Below are positions 10,971-18,620 of a DNA stretch of 64,000 nucleotides, piece after piece; the first letter of the stretch is position 1, and each line of letters starts with the position of its first letter. The stretch is from Klebsiella pneumoniae (GTDB taxonomy: Bacteria; Verrucomicrobiota; Verrucomicrobiia; Limisphaerales; SXTU01), in NCBI GenBank assembly GCA_943330855.2, contig CALQJI020000003.1:80069-144068 (forward strand), read 5' to 3'. The position numbers and the translations under genes are program-made. Below the pieces are notes generated by a model. It made no database searches. It worked only from the letters and a program-made list of their open reading frames with translations, and had not been told where the DNA came from.

Positions 10971-11969
10971 ATGAGCTCCCGCTTCAAAGTGGTCATCACG
11001 GACTTCGTCGGCGAACCGCTGGACGTCGAGCGCCGCATCCTCGGCGACCTCGCGGACATCACCGCGCTCAACGCCCGGCACGAGGACGAGCTGGCGGGCC
11101 GCATCGAGGACGCAGATGCGGTGATGGTCTATCACTTCCTTAAAATCTCCGAGTTCACGCTCGCCCGGCTGCGCAACTGTAAAGTCATCATCCGCTGCGG
11201 CGCGGGCTTCGACAATGTGGATGGAGCCGCCTGCCGCGCGCGCGGCATCCCGCTCTGCAACGTGCCGGACTACGGCTCCGAGGAGGTCGCGGACTCCGCG
11301 CTGGGCATGGCGCTTTCGCTGATGCGGGGGATCCACTTCCTGAACAGTCGGCTCCGACGCGGGCACGGCGCGTGGACTTACGAACAGTTCAAGCCAGTGC
11401 ATCGGCTGCGCGGGCGCGTGTTCGGCATCGTGGGCGTCGGGCGCATCGGCACGGCGGCGGCGTTGAGGGCGAAAGCATTTGGCTTCGATGTGGTTTTCCA
11501 CGACCCGCTCGCCCCCGATGGCCGCGAGAAAGCCCTCGGCGTGCGGCGCGTTGAGTCTCTCGGGGAACTGCTCGCGCAGAGCGATGTCGTGAGCTTGCAC
11601 TGCCCGCTCACGCCGGAGACGCATCACCTGATGAACCGCGACACCATCGCGCAGATGCGGCCCGGCGCGTTCCTCGTGAACACGGCGCGTGGTGGAGCCG
11701 TGGAGCCGTTGGCCGTGCTGGATGCTTTGGCACGCGGGCACCTCGGCGGCGCGGGGCTGGATGTGCTGGAGCAGGAACCCCCAGCGGAGGACCACCCCTT
11801 GCTCGTCGCCTGGCGTTATCCGCAGCATCCCGCGCACGACCGGCTCATTCTGAATCCGCACGCGGCGTTCTACTGTGAGGAGGGGCTGAACGACATGAGG
11901 GTGAAGGGCAGCGAGAATGTCCGCCGCGTGCTGCTCGGTAGCACGCCACGCAACGTGGTCAACGTGTAG
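10971..11969 (+). CDS. D-isomer-specific 2-hydroxyacid dehydrogenase (CtBP-like)
   Basis: NAD(P)-dependent oxidoreductase, 332 residues. The Rossmann motif is GIVGVGRIG near residue 150. The catalytic Arg is in NTARGG, the Glu in LEQEPP, and the His in NPHAAF. The substrate-side signature [19 protein letters not shown] and [20 protein letters not shown] are close to the CtBP/phosphoglycerate-dehydrogenase group. The true substrate (glyoxylate, hydroxypyruvate, D-lactate or another) cannot be read from sequence. It is followed 63 nt later by larC, whose product makes the cofactor of lactate racemase; the pairing may point to lactate metabolism, but this is inference. Confidence 0.9.
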   Translation: MSSRFKVVITDFVGEPLDVERRILGDLADITALNARHEDELAGRIEDADAVMVYHFLKISEFTLARLRNCKVIIRCGAGFDNVDGAACRARGIPLCNVPDYGSEEVADSALGMALSLMRGIHFLNSRLRRGHGAWTYEQFKPVHRLRGRVFGIVGVGRIGTAAALRAKAFGFDVVFHDPLAPDGREKALGVRRVESLGELLAQSDVVSLHCPLTPETHHLMNRDTIAQMRPGAFLVNTARGGAVEPLAVLDALARGHLGGAGLDVLEQEPPAEDHPLLVAWRYPQHPAHDRLILNPHAAFYCEEGLNDMRVKGSENVRRVLLGSTPRNVVNV

Positions 11970-12032
11970 TCGGCCAGTTGCTCCGCAATTTTTCCTCCGC
12001 CCGGGCGAGACGTTTCCGCTAAGCTGCCGCGC

Positions 12033-13397
12033 ATGAAGACCCTTTACCTCGATGTTTTCAGCGGCCTCAGCGGCGATATGTTCATCGGCGCGCTGCTGGA
12101 TTTGGGCGCGGACTTCCGTCAGCTCGAATACGGCCTCGCGAAACTGAACCTCGACGGCTACAGCCTGGCGCACCGCCGCGCGGCCAAGTGCGGCATTGAA
12201 GGCGTGAAGTTCGACGTCCTGCTGACCGAGCCAGTCTCGCCGCCGGCGAACGACGGCCCCGACTACCACGCCCATTCCCACGCGCACAGCCACGGTCCCG
12301 GCGACCACGCGCACGCGCATTCACACGGCCCGGGTGACAGCGACCACGCGCACGACGGCAGCCGGAACTTCCGCCAAATCAAAGCCCTCATCCGCGCCAG
12401 CACCCTCTCGGATTGGGTGCAGGGAAAATCTATCGCCGTCTTCCAACGCATCGCCGTGGCGGAGGGGAAGATTCACGGGATGCCGCCGGAGCAGGTCCAC
12501 TTCCATGAAGTCGGCGCAGTAGACTCCATCGTGGACATCGTGGGCGGCTGCCTCGCGCTGGAGTTGCTGGGCAAACCCCGCGTGCTCGCCTCGGCTGTCG
12601 TCGAGGGCACCGGCTGGGTGCGCTGCGCGCACGGGCGGATGCCGCTGCCCGCACCGGCCACGCTGGAAATCCTCGGCGCACGCGGCATCCCCCTCACGCA
12701 ATGCGAGGAGCCGCGCGAGTTGCTCACGCCCACGGGGGCGGCTTTGCTCGCGGAGTTTGCGGAAGGCTTCGGGCCGATGAGCGGGCTGGTAGCGGAGAAG
12801 GTCGGCTACGGCGTCGGCACTCGGGACAATGACACGCGGCCGAACGTGGTGCGGGCGGCGCTCGGTGAAGTCCAAAGTCCAAGGGCTAAAGTCCAAGGTC
12901 TTGAGCCAGCCAACCCAAGTGAAACCGCTGCCAACACCGCCCACGACTGGGACACAGATACCGTCGCGGTGCTGGAGACGAACTTGGATGACGTCTCGGG
13001 CGAGTTACTCGGAGCGTTCGTCGAACAGGCGCTCGGCGCAGGTGCGCTGGACGTGTTCCACACGCCCATCCAGATGAAGAAAAACCGCCCCGGCGTGCTG
13101 CTCACCGTGCTCTGCGCAGCGGACGACGCGGACAAGTTCGCCGCGCTGATGCTGCTTGAGACGAGCGCCTTCGGCGTGCGCCGCACCATCGCCGAGCGCC
13201 GCAAGCTGAAGCGCGAGTTCCTCACCGTGAAGCTCCCGCAGGGCGACGTGACCGTGAAAATTGCCAAGCTGGACGGCGCGGTCGCGCAGATCGCGCCCGA
13301 GTTCGAGTCGTGCAAGCAGCTCGCCGCAAAAGCCTCCCTGCCGCTAAAGACGATTTACGAAGCCGCCCTCGTCGCCGCGCGAACGCAGCTCCGGTAG
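12033..13397 (+). CDS. larC: Nickel-pincer cofactor biosynthesis protein LarC
   Basis: Nickel insertase (cyclometallase) that loads Ni into the pyridinium pincer cofactor of LarA-type racemases; 454 residues. It starts MKTLYLDVFSGLSGDMFIGA. A His-rich nickel-binding segment lies at about 75-110 (HAHSHAHSHGPGDHAHAHSH, with the HAHSHGPGD repeat duplicated). The core has HFHEVGAVDSIVDIVG and the C-terminal LarC2 part starts near VLETNLDDVSGE. In Lactobacillus plantarum LarC1 and LarC2 are joined by a programmed frameshift; here they are one frame, and a heptamer repeat (12869-12903) lies between them. No larA, larB or larE is in the window. A TAAGCT hexamer lies 7 nt before the ATG. Confidence 0.95.
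   Translation: MKTLYLDVFSGLSGDMFIGALLDLGADFRQLEYGLAKLNLDGYSLAHRRAAKCGIEGVKFDVLLTEPVSPPANDGPDYHAHSHAHSHGPGDHAHAHSHGPGDSDHAHDGSRNFRQIKALIRASTLSDWVQGKSIAVFQRIAVAEGKIHGMPPEQVHFHEVGAVDSIVDIVGGCLALELLGKPRVLASAVVEGTGWVRCAHGRMPLPAPATLEILGARGIPLTQCEEPRELLTPTGAALLAEFAEGFGPMSGLVAEKVGYGVGTRDNDTRPNVVRAALGEVQSPRAKVQGLEPANPSETAANTAHDWDTDTVAVLETNLDDVSGELLGAFVEQALGAGALDVFHTPIQMKKNRPGVLLTVLCAADDADKFAALMLLETSAFGVRRTIAERRKLKREFLTVKLPQGDVTVKIAKLDGAVAQIAPEFESCKQLAAKASLPLKTIYEAALVAARTQLR
12869..12903. repeat. Heptamer tandem repeat inside larC (unit AGTCCAA)
   Basis: Units AGTCCAA, AGTCCAA, GGGCTAA, AGTCCAA, GGTCTTG. In frame it encodes EVQSPRAKVQGLE, at the junction between the LarC1-like and LarC2-like halves (about residues 279-290). 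The same unit on the other strand at 21189-21216 gives the near-identical peptide SKVQSPRSKV in another gene. Confidence 0.85.
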
Positions 13398-13407
13398 CGT
13401 GCATCAC

Positions 13408-13579
13408 GGTAGGGCGAGACTCCGTCGAGCCACTATCTCGCGGGCGCAGTCGGAGCGCAGCCCGGGAAAAGCGCCGTTTTTCCATGCCGGTCACAACCCG
13501 CCTTTCGCCAGCCATTAAGTTCGCCTCACTCCCGCCTACTGCCTAGGCAGATGGGGGTTCGACGGAGTCTCACCCTACC
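13408..13579. repeat. Palindromic element family F, copy 1 (convergent junction)
   Basis: Left arm 13408-13431 (GGTAGGGCGAGACTCCGTCG...) and right arm 13556-13579 are reverse complements with two mismatches over 24 nt, around a loop of about 124 nt. It occupies almost all of the gap between converging larC and the methyltransferase. A second copy is at 21861-21999. Confidence 0.85.
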
Positions 13580-13582
13580 GGG

Positions 13583-14587
13583 TCAGGGCAGCGTCGCCTC
13601 GACCGCCGACAACTTTTCCCCGGCCACCGTGGCCTTCGCCAGCAGCACAGGCTCCTCATCCCGCAACCGCTTGAAGACCACTGGTGCGTCACGCTTCTGA
13701 AGCGTCAGATCACGCACGCCATCGGCCTGGCACGTGAGGATTTTGGTGAAGCCCTTATAGACACGGGGCGCGCCGACAACCCTCGCCCAGCCGGAGAATT
13801 TCTCCTTCGCCTCACGCAATCCCCGCCTCTCCAGCACGAGGAAACTGTAAGGCAGGCTCCGCAGATCAATGCCCATCCGCTGCCCGAACCGCACCCAGTT
13901 CCTGTCCGCCATGAGGCCGGGTGGCGGCTCGGCGAAGTTGTGGCACCAGTGCCGCTCGTTGCCGGCGGTGAGCAACCCGCACGCGCCCTGATGCGTGCAG
14001 GGCGCGACCACTTCAAACTCCGCGCACAGCCGCTCGCGCATCGCGATGAGTTCCCGGCTATCCGCGTGCGTGCCGGGTTCCACCCACAGCACAGCGTCGG
14101 CACGACCGGCAAGTGCCAGCAGGGATTCGCGCGCCGCCTCGGACAATTCGTTCAACACGTGACTCAACAGCAGCAGGCCGATGCGCCCGGTGTCCGGCAC
14201 GCCGGAGTCCACCGCGACTGTCGGAAACGCCGCCTTCGCCCGCGCTGCGGCAAACTCCATCGCAATCGCCGACCGATCGAAAACCCGGAGCGCGGCGAAC
14301 TTCTCCACGCCAAACTCCCGCAGCACGCAACGGCCTGCGACCCCGCTGCCGCAGCCCCAGTCCAGCACTTCACCCGCCGGGGGCGTCCACCCGCGCAGTT
14401 TCAATTCTGCCAGCACTGCGTCCCACTTCCACGCGATGCGCTGAGCGAAGGTCAGGTCGTAGTTCGCGAGGTCGGCGCGCGTCTGCCAATACGCGCCCGC
14501 CTCGCCCGTTCCCGCCAAAAAGCCATCGCGCAGCCGTTCCAGCACAGACCAATCAAGTGTGTCCCAAGTTGTTTCCATCTGAGTCAT
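13583..14587 (-). CDS. Rsm22-like ribosome-associated methyltransferase
   Basis: SAM-dependent methyltransferase-fold protein of the Rsm22 (mitochondrial small-subunit-associated) family, 334 residues from the ATG at 14587. The SAM-binding motif is VLDWGCGSGVAGRC near residue 100. The acidic post-motif LLLSHVLNEL and the cysteine cluster APCTHQGACGL...HWCHNF, a probable metal site of the family, are both present. It may act on the ribosome or rRNA; the reaction is not established for the bacterial members. A longer start at 14665 is open but adds a weakly structured lead. TTATCT lies 9 nt before the chosen ATG. Confidence 0.75.
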   Translation of the reverse strand: MTQMETTWDTLDWSVLERLRDGFLAGTGEAGAYWQTRADLANYDLTFAQRIAWKWDAVLAELKLRGWTPPAGEVLDWGCGSGVAGRCVLREFGVEKFAALRVFDRSAIAMEFAAARAKAAFPTVAVDSGVPDTGRIGLLLLSHVLNELSEAARESLLALAGRADAVLWVEPGTHADSRELIAMRERLCAEFEVVAPCTHQGACGLLTAGNERHWCHNFAEPPPGLMADRNWVRFGQRMGIDLRSLPYSFLVLERRGLREAKEKFSGWARVVGAPRVYKGFTKILTCQADGVRDLTLQKRDAPVVFKRLRDEEPVLLAKATVAGEKLSAVEATLP

Positions 14588-14750
14588 GTGACAGACAGAT
14601 AACAGCCGTGCGCTCGTCTGGATACCCGGCAGATTCGTTGGGACCAGAACAAACATCCGCCGCATCGTCGTGGCGGCCCATCGCGTGTCCGATCACGAGA
14701 TAGCCTGCACCCGCTCCTAGCTGACACTACCGCCTGCCTTCGGGCGCATC

Positions 14751-14860
14751 CGCGCACTGCCCTCGATAGCCCACGGGCCGGAGTGCGGGCGTCTCGCCCG
14801 CAGCCCGCGCGCGAAGTCCGTGGGCTAGGAGCTTCACACCCTTGCGCGTATCACCCGCTG
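14751..14860 (+). repeat. Dispersed structured repeat family D, copy 1
   Basis: About 110 bp that recur in inverse orientation at 58035-58145, at most positions identical. It contains a nested palindrome: outer arms TAGCCCACGGG and CCGTGGGCTA, inner arms TGCGGGCG and CGCCCGCA. The copy lies in the 381-nt gap upstream of the 220-residue membrane protein gene; I see no other feature in that gap. Confidence 0.8.
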
Positions 14861-14968
14861 ACCCCTGACTTCCTCTGTCCGCCGCCCGGCTTGACGGAAA
14901 CGTTCCGCGCCCAAAGACTGTCCCAACTGTCGGCCCACGGACTCCGCGTGGGGCCGGTGCCTTGCCCC

Positions 14969-15631
14969 ATGTCAGAACACCACAAACGTCCCCCATCCGG
15001 CGCCGAAGTCGGCCCGGATCAGGTGCTGTATTTCGGCGAGAAGCTCGTCGTCTGCGCGGTCAAGGAGATGCCGGAGTGGGAGAGCATCGAGTCCTCGCGC
15101 CCGGCCATTGAGTTCGAGGGCCACCGCTACTACCTCTCCCGCAAACTGCGCGGCGACGAGGACCACCCCATCCGCTACGAGTTGGCCCCCTGGCCAGCCT
15201 TCGCGTCCGCGCGTCCCAAGGTGGTCATCGTTTATGACGAGGACTACGTGGCCTTACGCGACGGGGCGTTCAAGAAGATCAAGCCGACGAGCGGCCAGCG
15301 GACATTCTGGCGGTTCCTCTACCCGCTGCTGGGCTTCTTCCCGGCGTCGTTCAAGGAAAATGTGCTGGAGCCGAATGGCATCAACTCGTTGCGGGTCTCG
15401 CTCATCACCTGCCTGTGCGCCTACCTGTTCTTCGTGGCGGAGCTGGTCTGCCTATTCTTCTTCACCTACGGCATCTTTCAGAAGTTCATCCCCTCGCTCA
15501 TCTGGCTGGACTATCTCGCCGTCATGACGTTGCCGTTCGACTCCGCCGTGCGCTTCTACCAAATCCTCCACCGCGAGCGCTACCCCGATGGCTTCTTCGA
15601 GTGGCTGCCGAAGTTCCTGCAACGGCGGTGA
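14969..15631 (+). CDS. Hypothetical membrane protein, 220 residues
   Basis: I do not recognise the family. The ATG at 14969 gives MSEHHKRPPSGAEVGPDQ, a hydrophilic N-terminal domain of about 130 residues with no recognised motif, then two hydrophobic segments (about 145-172, LITCLCAYLFFVAELVCLFF, and 178-195) and a short basic tail ending LPKFLQRR. It is probably an inner-membrane protein with most of its mass in the cytoplasm. Codon use resembles the neighbours. It converges on the STAS gene, with a heptamer hairpin between them. A longer start at 14783 would run through repeat D and is less likely. Confidence 0.6.
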   Translation: MSEHHKRPPSGAEVGPDQVLYFGEKLVVCAVKEMPEWESIESSRPAIEFEGHRYYLSRKLRGDEDHPIRYELAPWPAFASARPKVVIVYDEDYVALRDGAFKKIKPTSGQRTFWRFLYPLLGFFPASFKENVLEPNGINSLRVSLITCLCAYLFFVAELVCLFFFTYGIFQKFIPSLIWLDYLAVMTLPFDSAVRFYQILHRERYPDGFFEWLPKFLQRR

Positions 15632-15650
15632 GCGAAGGGCATTGGGGGAA

Positions 15651-15728
15651 GTTGAGAGTTGGGGAGTTGAGAGGGAGGAAGGACGGCCTCTTTCCGGCCT
15701 CTCAACTCTCAACTCCCCTACTCTCAAC
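15651..15728. repeat. Heptamer-repeat hairpin at a convergent junction
   Basis: Left arm 15651-15674 (GTTGAGAGTTGGGGAGTTGA...) pairs with 15698-15728; the right arm has one extra 7-bp unit and one mismatch. It lies between the 220-residue protein and STAS genes. The TGA stop codon of the STAS gene (15724-15726) is inside the right arm. Confidence 0.9.
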
Positions 15729-16248
15729 TCAGCCCCGCCTCCTGCTTCGCCACGTCCTCCGCGAAGAACTTCGCCACGTCTTTGAACTTCGCCACGTTCT
15801 CCGGGTTCAGGTCCATCAGCACCTGATGGGCTTCAAGGCAGTTGCGGGACAGTTCCAGTTTGGAAGCCCCGGCGGACTCGACGGTGGCGAAGCAGAGGTT
15901 CTCCGGGCTGCTGCCTTGCACGACGCGGAAGAGGTGGAGCACGCCGAGGTTGTCAATCAGTTCGGCGACCTTGGGTGAGGGGTTCAGCAGCTCGATGGGG
16001 CGGTGCTCGGGCGGGAGGTTGTCGGCGGAGAGGCGGGTGCCGAGGCTGGCGAGAACGCCGAGGAACGTGCTGTCCATGATGGGGCACGCCGCGAGGTCCA
16101 CGAGGAAGCGCTGCGCCCCGCGCGCGCGCGCCTCGTTGACAAGCCGCTTGAAGTCCACACTGGACGCGAAGTTCGCGCGCCCGGAAATCTTCACGCAGAC
16201 GGTGTCGCCGACGCGGGCGGCGAGGAGGGTGGAGGAAGGGGAGGTCAT
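15724..16248 (-). CDS. STAS-domain protein (anti-sigma-factor-antagonist-like)
   Basis: 174 residues starting MTSPSSTLLAARVGDTVCV. The fold pattern ISGRANFASSVDFKRLV...RFLVDLAACPIMDSTFLGVLASL is that of SpoIIAA-type STAS domains. The position after 'MDST' where SpoIIAA has its phospho-serine carries S/T, so control by phosphorylation is possible. About 65 extra C-terminal residues (LNPENVAKFKDVAKFFAEDV) are not part of the core. Its ATG overlaps the TGA of the upstream 85-residue membrane protein gene (ATGA), so the two are translationally coupled. No kinase partner is in the window. Confidence 0.85.
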   Translation of the reverse strand: MTSPSSTLLAARVGDTVCVKISGRANFASSVDFKRLVNEARARGAQRFLVDLAACPIMDSTFLGVLASLGTRLSADNLPPEHRPIELLNPSPKVAELIDNLGVLHLFRVVQGSSPENLCFATVESAGASKLELSRNCLEAHQVLMDLNPENVAKFKDVAKFFAEDVAKQEAGLS

Positions 16249-16502
16249 TTTACCGTCGGAACGCCTACCGCTAGGCACCAAACATTTGCGTAGAATCCAA
16301 GCAAGCCAGTTGTGAAGGTCTTTTCCGAAACCCAGATGAGCGGCTCGTAGGTAGCTCGGTAGGAATTACTCGAAAGAATGCCCGCCTGATAGAACACGAT
16401 GGCGGGACCAATGCTCGCCACATGCACAAAAACAAAGGATGCAAAAGTGCTCACGACGTAGAGCCACGTCTTGCTGGACTTGACTGTCGCTTCGTCACTC
16501 AT
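16245..16502 (-). CDS. Small membrane protein, 85 residues
   Basis: Not recognised. MSDEATVKSSKTWLYVVSTF leads into a first hydrophobic helix (about 13-38) and a second at about 63-82; a short polar loop lies between. The stop codon overlaps the STAS start by ATGA, which supports a real gene in one operon with it. It may be a membrane anchor or partner for the STAS protein, but that is only context. Confidence 0.6.
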   Translation of the reverse strand: MSDEATVKSSKTWLYVVSTFASFVFVHVASIGPAIVFYQAGILSSNSYRATYEPLIWVSEKTFTTGLLGFYANVWCLAVGVPTVK

Positions 16503-16581
16503 GCCGAGTCCCGTCTCGGACGCAGAGGCCGTCCGCCCGAATCAAAACCTGCGCATGGCCAGGAGCAAGGGCGCGCGCCGT

Positions 16582-16709
16582 TTCTCCCTCTCCCTTCATC
16601 GGATGAGGGGAGCGGGCCGGGGTGATGGGTTCCGCGCGTTGGCGTGGGTGGCCGCCCCCCTCATCCGGCCTTCGGCCACCTTCTCCCCTCGCTCCGCGAA
16701 GGGAGAAGG
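16582..16709 (+). repeat. Dispersed repeat family B, copy 1
   Basis: A block of about 125 bp with CTCCCTTCATCGGATGAGGG near its left end and CCCTCATCCGGCCTTCGGCC near its right end; the halves are partly complementary. It matches 41756-41884 in the opposite orientation. It fills the 312-nt gap between holA and the small membrane gene together with the heptamers at 16784. Confidence 0.8.
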
Positions 16710-16783
16710 CTCGCCACGAACGCGCGTCGAAAATCGTGCCGCCGGCTTGCCGCCGCCGGCACGGGCTCACCGCGCGCCCATCC

Positions 16784-16811
16784 CGCATTCCGCATTCCGC
16801 ATTCCGCATTT
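16784..16811. repeat. Heptamer tandem repeat (unit CGCATTC)
   Basis: Three exact CGCATTC units and a fourth CGCATTT, just downstream of the holA stop codon. No inverted partner is visible here. Confidence 0.85.
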
Positions 16812-16814
16812 CCC

Positions 16815-17960
16815 TCACCTCGCCACCTCTTCCTTCCGCACGATTTGCGTGAGCGTTTGTTGCAGCACGAGCGACTCGTCGAGCTGGCTGCTCACCAGCT
16901 TCATGTTGCACTGGAGCAGCAGGTCCATCGCGCGGATCAGCTCGGCGGAGGAATACTTCTTCGACTGCGGGAGCGCGCGGAAGAGCACGTAGGGGTTCAT
17001 CGCCAGCGGGTTTATGCGCTTGTCTTCGGGCAGCGCGTCGGCCGGGACGCGTTCGAGCTGCGCCTTGAACCGGTTGTAATCCCCATCGGCTTTCAGCCAG
17101 CCGGCCTTAATCATCTCTTGCAGGAAAATCATCACGCGCACCTTCGAGATAAGGCCGTAGAGCAGGCCGATCTCGGACTTCTTGCCGATCTTGAGCCGGA
17201 CCTCCCAGAGCTCCTCGTCCAGCGTCTTGAGCAGCACGGGCAAGTTGCGATCGCCCAGCGCGTCGGCCAGGGCGAAGGCGCGCGCCTGCTTGTTGCGCGT
17301 GACGATGGCGTCCACGTCCGCGAGCGCGATGTCCGCGCGCGCGCCCGCGTAGGCGGCGAGCTTCTCGACCTCGCTGTGGAGCTGCGCGGCGTTCGGACCG
17401 ACGTTGGCGACGAGCTTGGCGAGGGCTTCGGAGGAAATTTCTTTCTTCAGCGCCTTGAGTTTCTTGTAGGCGATGTCCTCTGCTTGGTCGGCCCAATTGC
17501 GGTCGTCGAGCGAGAGCGCGGCGAAGTGCTCCACGCTGCCGAGCTTCTCCAGGGTTTTGTAAAACGTCTTCCGCTTGTCCACCTTGCCGGCGCTGACGAG
17601 CAGCCGCACGCCGTCCCAGCGGAAGGCTTTCAGCTCCGCTGCGAGTTCCGCCAGCGCCTCGGTCACAGCGGCGGACGCGGAGGTGCGGTCGTCGCCGAGA
17701 AAGCTGCAATCCTTGAACCACACGACCTTGCCGCCGCCGAAGAAGGGGAGGGTCTGGAGCGCCTCGCGGAGCTTACCCAGCGCCTTGAGCGCCTCGCCTC
17801 CGTTGCCGACGGCGGCGTCAATCGTCTCGTGGTCCATGCCGCCGACCTCGCCGCACCACTTGTCGAAGAACTGCCGCGCGCGCTGCTTCACCGCGAAGTC
17901 CTCGTCGCCGTGGAGGAGTGCGACGGGGGCGGGCGCGGTGGGTTGGGCGGGCGGGGGCAT
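16815..17960 (-). CDS. holA: DNA polymerase III delta subunit
   Basis: Clamp-loader delta subunit that opens the beta clamp, 381 residues, somewhat longer than the usual 330-345. The N-terminus PVALLHGDEDFAVKQRARQF is the family start (LhGeE/D). LPFFGGGKVVWFKD matches the beta-clamp interaction region; LLVSAGKVDKRKTFYK and the C-terminal DLLLQCNMKLVSSQLDESLV match delta domains II-III. The extra length comes from a Pro-rich N-terminus and internal loops. The 88-nt gap upstream is filled by a heptamer hairpin. Confidence 0.92.
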   Translation of the reverse strand: MPPPAQPTAPAPVALLHGDEDFAVKQRARQFFDKWCGEVGGMDHETIDAAVGNGGEALKALGKLREALQTLPFFGGGKVVWFKDCSFLGDDRTSASAAVTEALAELAAELKAFRWDGVRLLVSAGKVDKRKTFYKTLEKLGSVEHFAALSLDDRNWADQAEDIAYKKLKALKKEISSEALAKLVANVGPNAAQLHSEVEKLAAYAGARADIALADVDAIVTRNKQARAFALADALGDRNLPVLLKTLDEELWEVRLKIGKKSEIGLLYGLISKVRVMIFLQEMIKAGWLKADGDYNRFKAQLERVPADALPEDKRINPLAMNPYVLFRALPQSKKYSSAELIRAMDLLLQCNMKLVSSQLDESLVLQQTLTQIVRKEEVAR

Positions 17961-17963
17961 CGC

Positions 17964-18047
17964 GGGGAAAGTGTTCAGTAATCAGCGTTCAGTGGGCGAG
18001 GCGGGTTCAGGAGCAGGACTGAATACTGAATACTGATTTCTTTCCCC
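17964..18047. repeat. Heptamer-repeat hairpin (unit ATTCAGT)
   Basis: Left arm 17964-17993 (GGGGAAAGTGTTCAGTAATC...) and right arm 18018-18047 (ACTGAATACTGAATACTGAT...) are complementary for most of 30 nt; the outer 8 bp GGGGAAAG/CTTTCCCC are perfect. It fills all but about 4 nt of the gap between the DUF151 gene and holA. Confidence 0.85.
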
Positions 18048-18048
18048 T

Positions 18049-18504
18049 TCAGGCTTCCTGTTCACCCGTGCCCTCGTTCAGCTTGTCGAGATATTCGGTC
18101 ATGTCCTCGACCTGCTCGAAGAGTGCCTTGGTCACGAAGACCGGTCGCTTGTGAGCGGCGGCGAGGGCGAGGCAATCGCTCGGGCGGGCGTCAATCTCGA
18201 CGAGCTTTTTGCCCAGCTCGTTCTCCTGCTTGAGGATGAGGCGCGCGAAGTAGGTCGAGTTTTTCAGGTCGGTGATGATGACACGCTCAACGGTGATGCC
18301 GAAGCCCTTGAAGACGTTGACCATGAGGTCGTGCGTGAGCGGGCGCTCTTTGGGTTGGTCGCGTAGGAACATCCCGATGACCGCGCCGAGGTTGTGCTCG
18401 ACCTGGATGACGAAGACCTTCTCGTCGTTGCCAACGAAGATGGCGCAGCCGCTGTTCGCGGGGAGGATTCCCCGAATCTGCACGGGCACCACGTCGTTCT
18501 TCAT
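18049..18504 (-). CDS. Bifunctional nuclease family protein (DUF151/BFN)
   Basis: 151 residues. The family core is complete: GCAIFVGNDEKVFVIQVEHN near the start, then THDLMVNVFKGFGITVERVI, and the signature ARPSDCLALAAAHKRPVFV. BFN proteins have reported RNase and DNase activity in plants and are widespread in bacteria, where their role is unclear. Spacing to holA downstream is 88 nt, occupied by a heptamer hairpin. The start MKNDVVPVQIRGI is unambiguous. Confidence 0.9.
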   Translation of the reverse strand: MKNDVVPVQIRGILPANSGCAIFVGNDEKVFVIQVEHNLGAVIGMFLRDQPKERPLTHDLMVNVFKGFGITVERVIITDLKNSTYFARLILKQENELGKKLVEIDARPSDCLALAAAHKRPVFVTKALFEQVEDMTEYLDKLNEGTGEQEA

Positions 18505-18620
18505 TAGCGGACTCTAGGCGTGGAGCGCGGGCCTGACAAGTGAGTCGTGGCAGGGGAATGGCGGGAGGCACTCGTAGCTCAGGCAGGCTGCACGCGCCAC
18601 CGTGGGCGCACAGAAGGAAC

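Noticed and set aside
12260..12360. Direct repeats in larC as a CRISPR-like array
   Set aside because: They are codon repeats of the His-rich nickel-binding segment (HAHSHGPGD), in frame and without spacers.
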